A DNA stretch of 64,000 bases. Source: Paenibacillus shirakamiensis (lineage in GTDB: Bacteria; Bacillota; Bacilli; Paenibacillales; Paenibacillaceae). A program made the position numbers and the translations under genes. The notes under the pieces were generated by a model. The model was not told the origin of the DNA. It worked only from the letters and a program-made list of their open reading frames with translations, and searched no databases. This document shows positions 54,496 through 64,000 of the stretch, piece by piece. The stretch is from the NCBI RefSeq assembly GCF_017874255.1, contig NZ_JAGGLD010000001.1:434001-498000 (forward strand), given 5' to 3'. Each line of letters begins with the position of its first letter. Position 1 is the stretch's first letter.

Positions 54496-55440
54496 ATGAA
54501 CTGGATGCACATATTCCCGCAGACGATCAGCTCCCTTCTGAGGAAGATGCCGCTCAGTCTATTGAATCAAGTGGAAGAAGTTAGGGTGAGAGAGGGGCGT
54601 CCCTTGGAAGTAAATACGGCGGGAACATTTTATTTTTTAACACAAGAAGGCGATATAACCAAAGATCCATCCTTAGCTTATCAACCCGGACGCGAGGAAG
54701 CTCATCGTCTGCTAGATCAGATTACCAATCATTCGCTGTACACAATGGAAGAAGAGCTGCGTAAGGGATTCATTACGATTCCTGGTGGCCATCGGATTGG
54801 TCTGGCTGGTCGTACGGTTCTTAACCAGGGCAGGGTCGAGCATATCCGGGATGTAAGTAGCTTTAATCTCCGAGTGGCAAGAGAAATAAAAGGTGTGGCA
54901 GATGCATTGGTGCCGAAGCTGATTGATTTCACCAATAAGAGTGTCCTGAACACGCTAATTATCTCACCCCCTCAACAAGGAAAAACCACCTTGATTCGCG
55001 ACTTGTCTAGACAGATTAGTCAAGGAACTTGGGGGCATAGAGAGGCAAGTTGGGGAGGATTAAAGGTAGGGATAATTGATGAGCGATCGGAGATAGCTGG
55101 AAGTAAGCAAGGCGTGCCCAGCTTTGATGTGGGTCCTCGTACAGATGTAATGGATGCATGCCCTAAGGCGGAAGGGATGATGATGATGATTCGCTCCATG
55201 TCTCCCGAAGTGTTAATCGTCGATGAGATAGGTAGGCCTGAGGATGCGGAAGCCGTATTAGAAGCCCTTCATGCGGGCGTAAGAGTCATTGCAACGGCAC
55301 ATGGCACACAGGCGGAGGAACTGCTTCATCGGCCTGCTCTATCAAGGTTAGCGGATCCCCCTTTTTTCCAAAGGTATGTAATTCTACAACGAAATGAACG
55401 AGGGTTATCTTTTGAATGCATCAAGAGTTCATCACTATAG
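54496..55440 (+). CDS. spoIIIAA: Stage III sporulation protein AA (secretion-type ATPase)
   Basis: The 314-residue ATPase sits in the mother cell and powers the SpoIIIA-SpoIIQ feeding-tube channel. P-loop SPPQQGKTTL (residues 157-165) has Ser where the first Gly of GxxxxGKT is expected. Walker B is VLIVDEIG. It resembles type II/IV secretion ATPases. It begins the complete spoIIIAA-AH operon after a sigma-E-like promoter. Confidence 0.95.
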   Translation: MNWMHIFPQTISSLLRKMPLSLLNQVEEVRVREGRPLEVNTAGTFYFLTQEGDITKDPSLAYQPGREEAHRLLDQITNHSLYTMEEELRKGFITIPGGHRIGLAGRTVLNQGRVEHIRDVSSFNLRVAREIKGVADALVPKLIDFTNKSVLNTLIISPPQQGKTTLIRDLSRQISQGTWGHREASWGGLKVGIIDERSEIAGSKQGVPSFDVGPRTDVMDACPKAEGMMMMIRSMSPEVLIVDEIGRPEDAEAVLEALHAGVRVIATAHGTQAEELLHRPALSRLADPPFFQRYVILQRNERGLSFECIKSSSL

Positions 55441-55486
55441 TCTTTAAAGCTAGCCCTTAGCTTGATCTTAGAACGAGGTGAAGGTC

Positions 55487-56005
55487 ATGTTGAAACTTCT
55501 GGGAGCAGCGCTCATTATCGTAGCGGGTACGATGGCAGGCTGGATGAAAGCTAGACAATATGCCAATCGCCCATCCCAAATTCGAAGTCTAATGCAAGCA
55601 TTAAAACGCCTGGAGACCGAAATCACGTATAGTTTTACACCTTTACCCGATGCGCTTAGGCGAATCGCTCATCAGAATAAAGATCCCTTACGTTCATTGT
55701 TGATGACAGCCGCAGAGGGGATGAATGATGCCATGGGCCTTACAGCTCAAGAGAGCCTCCACAGAGCGCTAGATCAACACTGGAGACATACCGCTATGAA
55801 GGCAAGTGAGAGAGATGTCTTACACCAGCTAGCCTATACTCTCGGAACAAGCGATAGACGAGATCAACTGAGTCATATGGAATCAGCGATTCGGCAGTTG
55901 GAGGCAGAAGAGGCTGAAGCTCGTGATGATCAAGCTCGTTATGAAAAGATGTTCAGAAGCTTAGGTTTGTTAACCTCTGCGCTTATCGTCATTCTGATCT
56001 ACTGA
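55487..56005 (+). CDS. spoIIIAB: Stage III sporulation protein AB
   Basis: Starts at ATG behind GAGGTGAAGG; 172 residues. An N-terminal helix and a C-terminal helix enclose a helical domain (SLMQALKRLETEITYSFTPLPDAL, with SpoIIIAB homology to GspF-type platform proteins). It is part of the engulfment channel. spoIIIAC follows after 40 bp. Confidence 0.93.
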   Translation: MLKLLGAALIIVAGTMAGWMKARQYANRPSQIRSLMQALKRLETEITYSFTPLPDALRRIAHQNKDPLRSLLMTAAEGMNDAMGLTAQESLHRALDQHWRHTAMKASERDVLHQLAYTLGTSDRRDQLSHMESAIRQLEAEEAEARDDQARYEKMFRSLGLLTSALIVILIY

Positions 56006-56045
56006 CCGAGCTGTGCTGCTCTATACTGATCGTGAGGTGCCATAG

Positions 56046-56249
56046 ATGAATATAGAAGTGAATGCCATATTTCAAATTGCGGGTATCGGTATCATTATTG
56101 CCATGATTCATACGGTGCTGAAGCAGATGGGAAAAGAAGACATGGCCCATTGGGTGACTTTGATCGGTTTCGTAGTGGTGCTGTTCATGGTGATTCGAAT
56201 GCTAGATAGTCTTTTTCAAGAGATCAAATCGATCTTTCTGTTTCAATAG
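56046..56249 (+). CDS. spoIIIAC: Stage III sporulation protein AC
   Basis: The 67-residue protein has two helices (NAIFQIAGIGIIIAMIHTVL; WVTLIGFVVVLFMVIRML). It is a membrane subunit of the SpoIIIA channel. The next gene starts 10 bp later. Confidence 0.92.
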   Translation: MNIEVNAIFQIAGIGIIIAMIHTVLKQMGKEDMAHWVTLIGFVVVLFMVIRMLDSLFQEIKSIFLFQ

Positions 56250-56259
56250 GAGGTCCGCC

Positions 56260-56649
56260 ATGGAAATGATCCAAGTCGTGGGACTAGGACTGATTGCAAC
56301 TATACTAATCCTGATTATTAAGGAACAAAAGCCAATATTCGCTTTTCTCATTGCCACAACCACAGGCATTACCATCTTTCTCATGTTAATCGGCAAGATC
56401 GGTTCTATTATCGATGTATTGGACAATCTGGCTCAGGCATCAGGGGTACAGATGATTTATCTCAAGACAATCCTGAAAATAATAGGCATTGCTTATATTG
56501 CTGAATTCGGGGCCCAAATCGTCCGCGATGCCGGTCAGGATAGCATTGCCTCCAAGATAGAGCTCGCCGGTAAAGTATTAATTATGGTGCTTGCCATTCC
56601 GATTATCGGAATCATTATCGAGACGGTGATGAAGCTCCTGCCGGTGTGA
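56260..56649 (+). CDS. spoIIIAD: Stage III sporulation protein AD
   Basis: The 129-residue protein has about four helices (MIQVVGLGLIATILILII, PIFAFLIATTTGITIFLML, TILKIIGIAYIAEFGAQIV, VLIMVLAIPIIGIIIETVM). It is a membrane subunit of the SpoIIIA complex, like SpoIIIAC in its fold. RBS AGGAGG. Confidence 0.93.
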   Translation: MEMIQVVGLGLIATILILIIKEQKPIFAFLIATTTGITIFLMLIGKIGSIIDVLDNLAQASGVQMIYLKTILKIIGIAYIAEFGAQIVRDAGQDSIASKIELAGKVLIMVLAIPIIGIIIETVMKLLPV

Positions 56650-56668
56650 TAGAAACGGGGACAAGACC

Positions 56669-57862
56669 ATGAAGCTGCTCCAGGAACTCAGTTGGCAAAA
56701 AAGAACACTGGTGCTCATCGTCATAGGTTATCTCATCTTCTGGCCTATCCGGTTATTTGCAGATAGTCAGAACGATAGTTGGATGCAGAAGCAAGCATCG
56801 GAATTGCCGACCGACCAGGTGGAGACCTATTGGAAAGATCTTATGAAGGAATATGGCGGGTTTTTTCCGGATGAGAAAATTCCTTCTTTTATGGATATGC
56901 TCATGCCCGGAGGAACGCAGTTCAGTGTAAAGACGGGGTTAACAGGACTTTTGAAATACATGTGGCATGAAGTTCTGTACAACGGACACATCTTAGTGAC
57001 CATCGTAATTTTGAGCATATTCAGCCTGATACTAGAGACGCTTCAGACAGCTTTTGAGCGAGGCAATGTGAGCAAAGTCGCCTATTCAATCTGCTACATG
57101 GTCATCATCATTCTGGCTATTAATAGCTTTCATGTTGCGATAAGTTACGCCTCGGATGCGATTACCGGCATGATCGATTTCATGATGGCTATGGTTCCGC
57201 TCCTTTTTACACTCTTAGCTTCCATGGGCAACATCGTCACCGTATCCGTCACCCACCCGCTGGTCGTCTTCATGATTCATACCGTAGGTACGCTGGTGCG
57301 AACTGTTATCTTTCCACTTTTATTCTTCTCAGCGATTCTGCATATTGTAAGTTCCCTTTCGGACAAATATAGACTGACTCAGCTCGCAAATTTGCTGAGA
57401 ACGATCAGTATGAGCCTTCTAGGTATTCTACTCACCGTCTTTCTTGGAGTCATCTCGGTGAAAGGCATGACGGGTTCGGTTGCGGATGGGGTCACCCTTC
57501 GAGCAGCTAAATATCTTACAGGAAACTTCGTTCCCGTCGTCGGTAAAGTATTTGCAGATGCTACAGACACTGTCATTTCTGCCTCTTTGTTAGTCAAAAA
57601 TGCAGTGGGATTAGTAGGCGTCATCATCATCTTGTTCCTATGTGCGTTCCCGGCCATCAAAATTTTAACCTTGGCCTTGATCTATAATTTGTCCGCAGCC
57701 ATTATGCAGCCGCTTGGAGATAGTCCGATTGTAGCGTGTCTAGAGACGATTGGTAAAAGCATGTTATACGTGTTCGCTGCTCTTGCCGCCGTAGGATTAA
57801 TGTTCTTTTTAGCGATTACGATTCTGCTTACTGCAGGCAATATCACAGTGATGATGAGGTGA
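56669..57862 (+). CDS. spoIIIAE: Stage III sporulation protein AE
   Basis: The 397-residue polytopic protein has a signal-like first helix, an extracellular segment with DQVETYWKDLMKEYGGF, then seven or so helices. It is the largest membrane subunit of the channel. spoIIIAF follows after 13 bp. Confidence 0.94.
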   Translation: MKLLQELSWQKRTLVLIVIGYLIFWPIRLFADSQNDSWMQKQASELPTDQVETYWKDLMKEYGGFFPDEKIPSFMDMLMPGGTQFSVKTGLTGLLKYMWHEVLYNGHILVTIVILSIFSLILETLQTAFERGNVSKVAYSICYMVIIILAINSFHVAISYASDAITGMIDFMMAMVPLLFTLLASMGNIVTVSVTHPLVVFMIHTVGTLVRTVIFPLLFFSAILHIVSSLSDKYRLTQLANLLRTISMSLLGILLTVFLGVISVKGMTGSVADGVTLRAAKYLTGNFVPVVGKVFADATDTVISASLLVKNAVGLVGVIIILFLCAFPAIKILTLALIYNLSAAIMQPLGDSPIVACLETIGKSMLYVFAALAAVGLMFFLAITILLTAGNITVMMR

Positions 57863-57875
57863 AGGGAGTGAGCGC

Positions 57876-58694
57876 ATGGTCTGGCTGGGGGGCTGGTTAA
57901 AAGAAATCATTTTTGTAGTCTTGCTAGCTGTATTTGTAGACCTCTTACTTCCTAATCGATCTTTTGAGCGCTATGTAAAATTAGTCGTAAGTCTTCTCAT
58001 TCTGCTGACCCTGTTATCTCCCGTTATCAAATTAGTGCATGGGGGAACATCTAAAGCTTTAGAGACAGCTCTATTTCAGTCCACAGATTCCATGTTAGCA
58101 AGTTCCGCGGATGGCGGGAGTACACAGCAGATTCTAAAGCAAGGCCAAGAATTACAACAAAAAAGAGAGCAAGATTCACTGGAGTGGGTAGGCGAAGAGG
58201 TAGCTCGAGAAATGAAGCAGCAGATTGAGAGTCAAAATCAAGTCTCAGTCGATAAAGTTGAAGTATCACTTGGCCTCCGCAAAACAGACGACAAGAAACT
58301 GGAACATCCCTTGAACTCTAGTATGCCGCAACCCACAACTGACAAACCTGTTATTTCCAAAGTAGTGATATATCTAAATGGGGCATCCTTGGAACAAAAA
58401 AGTACATCGCTGGAACAAAACAAGGCATCCTCCAATTCCATAGATTCAAAGTCAGATGCTAAAAGGAACAAGGAGGAAATATCGGTTCCTGCGATAAAAA
58501 GAGTAGAAGTCGATGTTACATCTGTAGCTCCAGTGGAGAGTAGCAAGGTAGAATCCGAGCATGCCCCTACCAAACAAGGGAGTGAGCAACAAGCTTCGGA
58601 AGCTATCAAAGACCACATTATAGAGCAACTTATAAATCAATGGGGAGTCCTACAACAACAGATTCAATTCGTAGATGAAGCACATGCTAAATAA
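57876..58694 (+). CDS. spoIIIAF: Stage III sporulation protein AF, with extended C-terminal tail
   Basis: The 272-residue protein is longer than B. subtilis SpoIIIAF (about 206). Two N-terminal helices (LKEIIFVVLLAVFVDLLL; LVVSLLILLTLLSPVI) are followed by a coiled, Glu/Gln-rich domain with VDKVEVSLG. The C-terminal third holds a Ser/Lys/Glu-rich stretch with the repeat SLEQKSTSLEQNK and no clear fold before a final EAIKDHIIEQL segment. The insert is at about base 58380-58590. Confidence 0.92.
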   Translation: MVWLGGWLKEIIFVVLLAVFVDLLLPNRSFERYVKLVVSLLILLTLLSPVIKLVHGGTSKALETALFQSTDSMLASSADGGSTQQILKQGQELQQKREQDSLEWVGEEVAREMKQQIESQNQVSVDKVEVSLGLRKTDDKKLEHPLNSSMPQPTTDKPVISKVVIYLNGASLEQKSTSLEQNKASSNSIDSKSDAKRNKEEISVPAIKRVEVDVTSVAPVESSKVESEHAPTKQGSEQQASEAIKDHIIEQLINQWGVLQQQIQFVDEAHAK

Positions 58695-58724
58695 TAAAAA
58701 TGCTAAATAAAGGAGGTGGCGTTC

Positions 58725-59369
58725 GTGCCTAATTGGATGAAGAAAATGGAGCAGTGGCTTGGTAAAGGGCCAGATGGATCGAAGAAAATAAATGCTTTTC
58801 GCTTGTTACTGATCGTTGGCCTCATTGGAGTTGCTTTTATGCTATTTAACTCGTTCGTCAATGTAAAGAAAATAGAGACGGGAGGAGCTGGAAGAGAACC
58901 TCCACAATCTACAGCCGCACACGCGGTCAGTGGGGAGATACCCGCCTCCGGGGAGGATGCTTTTGAGGGGATTGAAGGCACGCTGGAGAATAAGACCAAA
59001 GGGATATTAGAGAAGATTGTAGGGGTCGGTCCAGTAGATGTCATGGTAACTGTAGATTCAACGGAGGAAGTTGTCGTTCAGCGTAACACCAAAGATGCCC
59101 AAGAACAGACAGATGAGACCGATTCGGGTGGAGGCAAACGTCACATTACCCAGTACACGCGCGATGGGGAGATTGTTACACTAGACGTTTCTGGGGATAA
59201 GCAGCCTCTTGTTACCAAGCGCATTAAGCCTAAGATTCGAGGGGTGCTTGTAGTCGCCCGGGGGGTCGAGAATCCCGTAGTTAAGCAGCTTATTGTAGAT
59301 GCCGTGGAAAAAGGGCTGAATGTAGCCTCCTATCAAATCTCGGTCGTGCCTAGAAAACAGTCTCAGTAA
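58725..59369 (+). CDS. spoIIIAG: Stage III sporulation protein AG
   Basis: The likely start is GTG 58725 after AAAGGAGG; 214 residues. One helix (LLLIVGLIGVAFMLFN) is followed by an extracellular ring-building domain (LEKIVGVGPVDVMVTVDSTEEV; IRGVLVVARGVENPVVKQLIVDAV). In B. subtilis SpoIIIAG forms a large ring in the intermembrane space. Confidence 0.94.
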   Translation: MPNWMKKMEQWLGKGPDGSKKINAFRLLLIVGLIGVAFMLFNSFVNVKKIETGGAGREPPQSTAAHAVSGEIPASGEDAFEGIEGTLENKTKGILEKIVGVGPVDVMVTVDSTEEVVVQRNTKDAQEQTDETDSGGGKRHITQYTRDGEIVTLDVSGDKQPLVTKRIKPKIRGVLVVARGVENPVVKQLIVDAVEKGLNVASYQISVVPRKQSQ

Positions 59370-59399
59370 CTTTTAATCGAAAATACAGGAGGAATTCAA

Positions 59400-60188
59400 A
59401 TGAAATCCAATAGACAAACAATTTGGCTCGTCTCCATGCTTAGCCTGATGGTCATCCTTTCTGCCTACTATTTATTCACAGAAGATTCAGGACCTACAGC
59501 CAAGACGCCTAGGATGGCGGATGGTCAGCAAGTGATGAATCAGGATGCGAATACGACAAAGACTACAGCACTTAATACGAAGAATAACGATGTCATTGCA
59601 ACCGAAATCACGGATAGTAAAGATACGACTTCAACAGACAGCAAGGTTACAGATAATAAAAAAGATACAGCTTCCACAACAGAAGATTCTTCTTTAACAG
59701 CAACAGATCCAAGCAAGGATAAAGCGACAAAAGAAACCACTAAGGACAGTTCCAAAGACACTACTTCGACAACAACGACGGATCCTAGCCAGCAAGATGA
59801 AGAAGTGCTGAAGAAGATCGAAGCCCAGGGCGCAGCAGCAACGGATAACATTAAGAACTATCAATATGAGCGTCAGGAAAAGAACAACAAGCTCTCAGAC
59901 AAATTGACGCAGACGATTGCTGATCAATCCAAGCCTCTTGATGAGAGTGCTAAAGCTCAGAATGATCTGGCGGCTCTCTCCGATAAAGAAGCCAAAATCG
60001 AAGATATCGAATTGAAGCTAAAAGAACAGTTCTCTGATGCTGTAGTTACGGAAGATAATAATCAGTACACGGTTGTTGTAGTTAGTGATAAGCTTGAGGC
60101 AAAACAAGCGGTATCCATATTAGATCTAGTAATTAAAGATCTGGGTGTAACTCAAGACAAAGTCAAAGTCCAATATGTGAAGCAATAA
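59400..60188 (+). CDS. spoIIIAH: Stage III sporulation protein AH, with long Thr/Ser/Lys linker
   Basis: The 262-residue protein has an N-terminal helix (IWLVSMLSLMVILSAYYLF), a linker of about 100 residues rich in Thr, Ser, Lys and Asp (KDTTSTDSKVTDNKKD), and a C-terminal YscJ/FliF-like domain (DEEVLKKIEAQGAAATDNIK ... VVVVSDKLEAKQAVSILDLV). It meets forespore SpoIIQ to form the channel. The linker is longer than in the B. subtilis protein (about 218 residues in total). A terminator follows. Confidence 0.93.
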   Translation: MKSNRQTIWLVSMLSLMVILSAYYLFTEDSGPTAKTPRMADGQQVMNQDANTTKTTALNTKNNDVIATEITDSKDTTSTDSKVTDNKKDTASTTEDSSLTATDPSKDKATKETTKDSSKDTTSTTTTDPSQQDEEVLKKIEAQGAAATDNIKNYQYERQEKNNKLSDKLTQTIADQSKPLDESAKAQNDLAALSDKEAKIEDIELKLKEQFSDAVVTEDNNQYTVVVVSDKLEAKQAVSILDLVIKDLGVTQDKVKVQYVKQ

Positions 60189-60235
60189 AACGCTTTGAAG
60201 GAATATATGAACCCTAGTAAATGGATGTAAAAAAA

Positions 60236-60272
60236 GGGAAAGCCCCGGGCCAGCTTGGGGCTCTTTCCATTT
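60236..60272 (+). terminator. Terminator after spoIIIAH
   Basis: GGGAAAGCCCC and GGGGCTCTTTCC form a stem after the spoIIIA operon. The T-tract is weak. Confidence 0.6.
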
Positions 60273-60358
60273 CCGTCTATTATGATATAATACATAAAGT
60301 TATGTTCAAGATTGGCCAAAGCTTGATTGTCAAGAAGCTGAAGGAGTGAAATGAGTCT

Positions 60359-60859
60359 ATGTTCAAATTAAATGAAATTAAAGAGCTTATTAAATTGGTT
60401 GATTCTACGTCCATTCATGAACTCGAGATTGAGAATGAAGGGACTAGACTTGCGATTCGCAAACCAGGCAAGACGGAGATTGTACAAGTTCAATCCGCAT
60501 CGCCTTCTGTATCGTATATCCCATCCCCTACACCTCAAGCGGTTGTTGAGCACGAATCCCCAACGGGATCTGCGCAGACTGCCCCATCTTCACAAGAGGC
60601 GGCTACCATCCCTAATAACTTACATACGATTGTCTCTCCTATGGTGGGCACGTTCTACAGTTCCTCTTCTCCTGAGAAACCTCCCTATATCAGTTCAGGG
60701 GATAAGGTTCATGAGAAAACAACGGTCTGTATCATCGAAGCTATGAAGCTGATGAATGAGCTGGAAGCTGAGATCAAAGGTGAGATCGTGGAGATTTTAG
60801 TAGAGAACGGTCAACTTGTTGAATATGGTCAACCGCTCTTTTTAGTGAAACCAGAGTGA
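60359..60859 (+). CDS. accB: Biotin carboxyl carrier protein of acetyl-CoA carboxylase
   Basis: The 166-residue protein has an N-terminal LNEIKELIKLVDSTSIHELEI segment, a Pro/Ser/Thr-rich linker, then the biotinyl domain with EAMKLMNE (biotin Lys130). Biotinylated AccB carries CO2 from AccC to malonyl-CoA synthesis. An upstream out-of-frame ATG at 60351 sits four bases after AAGGAG and opens a six-codon frame, while the real start is 12 bases away. Confidence 0.96.
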   Translation: MFKLNEIKELIKLVDSTSIHELEIENEGTRLAIRKPGKTEIVQVQSASPSVSYIPSPTPQAVVEHESPTGSAQTAPSSQEAATIPNNLHTIVSPMVGTFYSSSSPEKPPYISSGDKVHEKTTVCIIEAMKLMNELEAEIKGEIVEILVENGQLVEYGQPLFLVKPE

Positions 60860-60917
60860 TCTTTATAGCGAAGCGGGCAGCGTCCGCAACCTTTAAGTAC
60901 CCAAGGAGGATGCAGTC

Positions 60918-62261
<1,344 letters not shown>

Positions 62262-62374
62262 GAACTTCGGGATGGTTTGTCATAATGAAACTGAAATGAT
62301 ATAGTATTTATAATAAGTGCGCCTGTCTTCTGTACTGGACACCGCCAACTTATTGAGAGGTGGATAATACGACA

Positions 62375-62782
62375 ATGAGTACTTTCCCTACAGAATTCGA
62401 AAGAACGGATATCGGAGAAATACAAATTGCACCTGAGGTGATTGAAGTCATTGCAGGTCTGGCAGCGGTTGAAGTGTCAGGTGTTGCAGGTATGAGTGGC
62501 GGATTTGCTGGAGGGATTGCTGAACTATTAGGACGTAAGAACTTGTCCAAAGGCGTAAAAGTCGAAGTAGGACAGCTAGAAGCTGCTGTAGATGTATCCG
62601 TTATTGTTGAATATGGCAATCGCCTTCCTGAGGTAGCCACTGAAATCCAGCGTAATGTAAAGCGTTCCATTGAAACGATGACCGGGCTGACTGTAATTGA
62701 AGTCAACGTGCATATTCATGACGTAATCTTCAAGACAGCCGAGAGAATCGAAGACACGGAACTGAGCCACAGGGTGAAATAA
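62375..62782 (+). CDS. yqhY: Asp23/Gls24-family envelope stress protein (YqhY-like)
   Basis: The likely start is ATG 62375; an in-frame GTG at 62360 overlaps the AGAGG site. About 135 residues with the Asp23 fold: GEIQIAPEVIEVIAGLAAVEVSGVAGMSGG, then SKGVKVEVGQLEAAVDVSVIVEYGN and MTGLTVIEVNVHIHDV. In B. subtilis yqhY lies in the accBC operon and affects fatty-acid synthesis. An AmaP gene and a DUF2273 gene follow, the usual anchoring partners. Confidence 0.9.
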   Translation: MSTFPTEFERTDIGEIQIAPEVIEVIAGLAAVEVSGVAGMSGGFAGGIAELLGRKNLSKGVKVEVGQLEAAVDVSVIVEYGNRLPEVATEIQRNVKRSIETMTGLTVIEVNVHIHDVIFKTAERIEDTELSHRVK

Positions 62783-62796
62783 GGAACGCAGCGACG

Positions 62797-62826
62797 AACC
62801 CCTGACGATCAGCGTCAGGGGTTTAC
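62797..62826 (+). terminator. Terminator after yqhY, overlapping a following promoter
   Basis: AACCCCTGAC and GTCAGGGGTTT form a perfect stem. TATAAT at 62827-62832 follows immediately, so the next genes may start from their own promoter. Confidence 0.75.
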
Positions 62827-62853
62827 TATAATGTAAGGTGGGTGCAAAGTTCT

Positions 62854-63396
62854 GTGGCTAAAATTTTAGACAGATTTCTGCTTTTTATCTACAGTTTGAG
62901 TATTGGTATCCTCTCAGTCATTACCATTTTGCTAGTTACCGGAGTTGTTCCTCTGCGTATTGAGAACAGTAGTGATGAGAGACTCGCATTTATTATCACC
63001 GTATCTGTAGCGGCAGTGCTCTTTTTGCTTAGTGTTCGTTTCTTCTATATTTCCATTCGCAGAGACCGAGCTTCTCTGCCATCCATTGATCAGCGGACAG
63101 AGTTTGGAGACATTCAAATTTCGGTAGAGACGATTGAGAATTTGAGTCTGAAGGCAGCTTCTCGGGTGAGAGGCGTAAAAGATGTGAAGACAAGGATCAA
63201 AATTTCTGAATCCGGACTACACATTACGATACGAGCATTAGTAGATGGGGAGAGCTCTATTCCTACCCTGACAGAAGAAGTTCAACGTCAGGTTCACGAT
63301 CACATCGAAGAAATTACCGGGATACCGGTCTCCTTCGTATCCGTCTACATTGCTAATGTAGTCCAGTCATCTACAGTCAAAAGCCGGGTTGAATAG
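62854..63396 (+). CDS. amaP: Alkaline shock response membrane anchor protein AmaP
   Basis: The likely start is GTG 62854 (an in-frame GTG at 62842 overlaps AAGGTGG); 180 residues. Two helices (FLLFIYSLSIGILSVITILLV; AFIITVSVAAVLFLLSVRFFYI) are followed by a cytosolic domain with an Asp23-like fold (GDIQISVETIENLSLKAASRVRGV, VHDHIEEITGIPVSFVSVYIAN). It anchors Asp23-family proteins at the membrane. The DUF2273 gene follows. Confidence 0.88.
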   Translation: MAKILDRFLLFIYSLSIGILSVITILLVTGVVPLRIENSSDERLAFIITVSVAAVLFLLSVRFFYISIRRDRASLPSIDQRTEFGDIQISVETIENLSLKAASRVRGVKDVKTRIKISESGLHITIRALVDGESSIPTLTEEVQRQVHDHIEEITGIPVSFVSVYIANVVQSSTVKSRVE

Positions 63397-63410
63397 AGGT
63401 GGATTCCAGA

Positions 63411-63644
63411 GTGTTGTGGAGACAAATTTGGGAGAGTTATAAGGGACGTTTGCTCGGTCTTGCGACAGCTCTGCTGCTGATACCGATTTATCTTATGTTC
63501 GGATTTTGGAATATGCTTTTCTGTGCGCTTCTTTTGTTTGTGGGATATAGTATCGGCAAACATAAAGATCTCAGTCAAGAACCCCTAGTTCCTTGGAACA
63601 CACTTCGGGAATGGCTGAATGCGCGCTGGCGCCCTTTTAAATGA
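63411..63644 (+). CDS. DUF2273 small membrane protein
   Basis: The likely start is GTG 63411, 9 bases after AGAGGTGG; 77 residues. Two helices (RLLGLATALLLIPIYLMFGF; MLFCALLLFVGYSIG) with the DUF2273 spacing and a basic tail. This family is found next to Asp23/AmaP genes, as here. Confidence 0.85.
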   Translation: MLWRQIWESYKGRLLGLATALLLIPIYLMFGFWNMLFCALLLFVGYSIGKHKDLSQEPLVPWNTLREWLNARWRPFK

Positions 63645-63646
63645 TT

Positions 63647-63730
63647 CCTGTGATATGCTTTCTCCGAAAAAAGAGCTTGCGCTTGAATTTGCCTGTTTTT
63701 TTGTGGAGAAAGGATATCACAGGTTTTTTT
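63647..63730 (+). terminator. Terminator before nusB with a 19-bp stem
   Basis: CCTGTGATATGCTTTCTCC (63647-63665) pairs with GGAGAAAGGATATCACAGG (63705-63723) with one mismatch and is followed by seven Ts. The loop of 39 bases contains its own T run. Confidence 0.75.
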
Positions 63731-63832
63731 ATGTCAAAAGTCATGCACACTATAACTACACAAAAATAACATATCACTCTTAAGTATTGAAGAACTTAGA
63801 GTGCTCAGAGGATAACCTCGAGGAGGACATAC

Positions 63833-64000
63833 ATGAAAAGAAGATTAGCTAGAGAAATTGCCGTACAGAGTCTGTATCAAATGGAAATGAACGAAGTGGA
63901 AGCTCAGGACGCGGTGACGATGCTAATTGCTGAAGCTGGGGAAGAAAATGAAAGTGAAGTACGTCTTGGCGATATGGACGGTACGACCGATTTCGTTCTG
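63833..64000 (+). CDS. nusB: Transcription antitermination protein NusB, 3' end cut by window
   Basis: The ATG follows GAGGAGG by 7 bases; the first 56 residues are visible: MKRRLAREIAVQSLYQMEMNEVE, the N-terminal helix of NusB, which binds boxA RNA with NusE during rRNA transcription. It continues past the window edge. Confidence 0.92.
   Translation, partial: MKRRLAREIAVQSLYQMEMNEVEAQDAVTMLIAEAGEENESEVRLGDMDGTTDFVL

Noticed and set aside
60372..60746. 124-codon plus-strand frame inside accB
   Set aside because: Arg/Leu-rich out-of-frame shadow of accB.

Overview
The window reads as a chromosomal stretch of an endospore-forming, facultatively anaerobic Firmicute, most likely Paenibacillus or a close relative. 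The evidence is the complete spoIIIAA-AH operon in a yqhQ/yqhR/aroQ/yqhT/efp/yqhV/spoIIIA/accBC/yqhY/nusB block as in Bacillaceae, GGAGG-type ribosome binding sites, frequent GTG/TTG starts, T-box and yybP-ykoY RNA leaders, and a Bacillus-type FNR. I see no insertion sequence, prophage, CRISPR array, rRNA or tRNA. Both ends cut genes: a glycosidase at base 1 and nusB at base 64000.

Region 1 (1-7.9 kb) is the most unusual part. It looks like a synthase-type extracellular polysaccharide cluster: a glycosidase-like protein with a CBM9-like tail, a membrane-anchored HEAT-repeat protein, a processive GT2 glycosyltransferase, a regulator joining a worn GGDEF-like domain to a receiver whose phospho-Asp is Glu, a UDP-GlcNAc-type 6-dehydrogenase, and a membrane-anchored TIM-barrel protein with no ordinary start codon. 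Region 2 (8-22 kb) holds stress, sugar and redox genes: MerR plus an esterase with a MerR-type promoter, YitT with a long leader, OhrR, MsrAB, TVP38, a Mn2+ riboswitch with TerC, an AraC-controlled Gfo/Idh and isomerase operon, HxlR with a short flavoprotein, and an ECF sigma/anti-sigma pair.

Region 3 (21.5-28.5 kb) is an anaerobic fermentation module: fnr, adhE, pflB, pflA. FNR boxes lie 41.5 bp upstream of the predicted starts, and a perfect Rex operator lies downstream of the adhE start, so oxygen and NADH/NAD+ signals appear to converge. Region 4 (28.5-37 kb) is an ABC importer without ATPase, its YesM/YesN-type two-component system and a cytoplasmic NagZ-like GH3, suggesting uptake of N-acetylglucosaminides. 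Region 5 (37-48.3 kb) covers zur, yidD, T-box-metS, Zur-controlled znuACB, ccdA, splB, mntR, an anchored glycosidase and a patatin.

Region 6 (48.3-64 kb) is conserved spore-former core: yqhQ, yqhR, aroQ, yqhT, efp, lysC (with an internal start for a beta subunit), yqhV, the spoIIIA operon behind a sigma-E-like promoter, accBC, the Asp23/AmaP/DUF2273 group and nusB. Metal control recurs: a Zur box on znuA, a Mn riboswitch on terC, and MntR. Most functions are family-level calls made by reading motifs; no database search was run.
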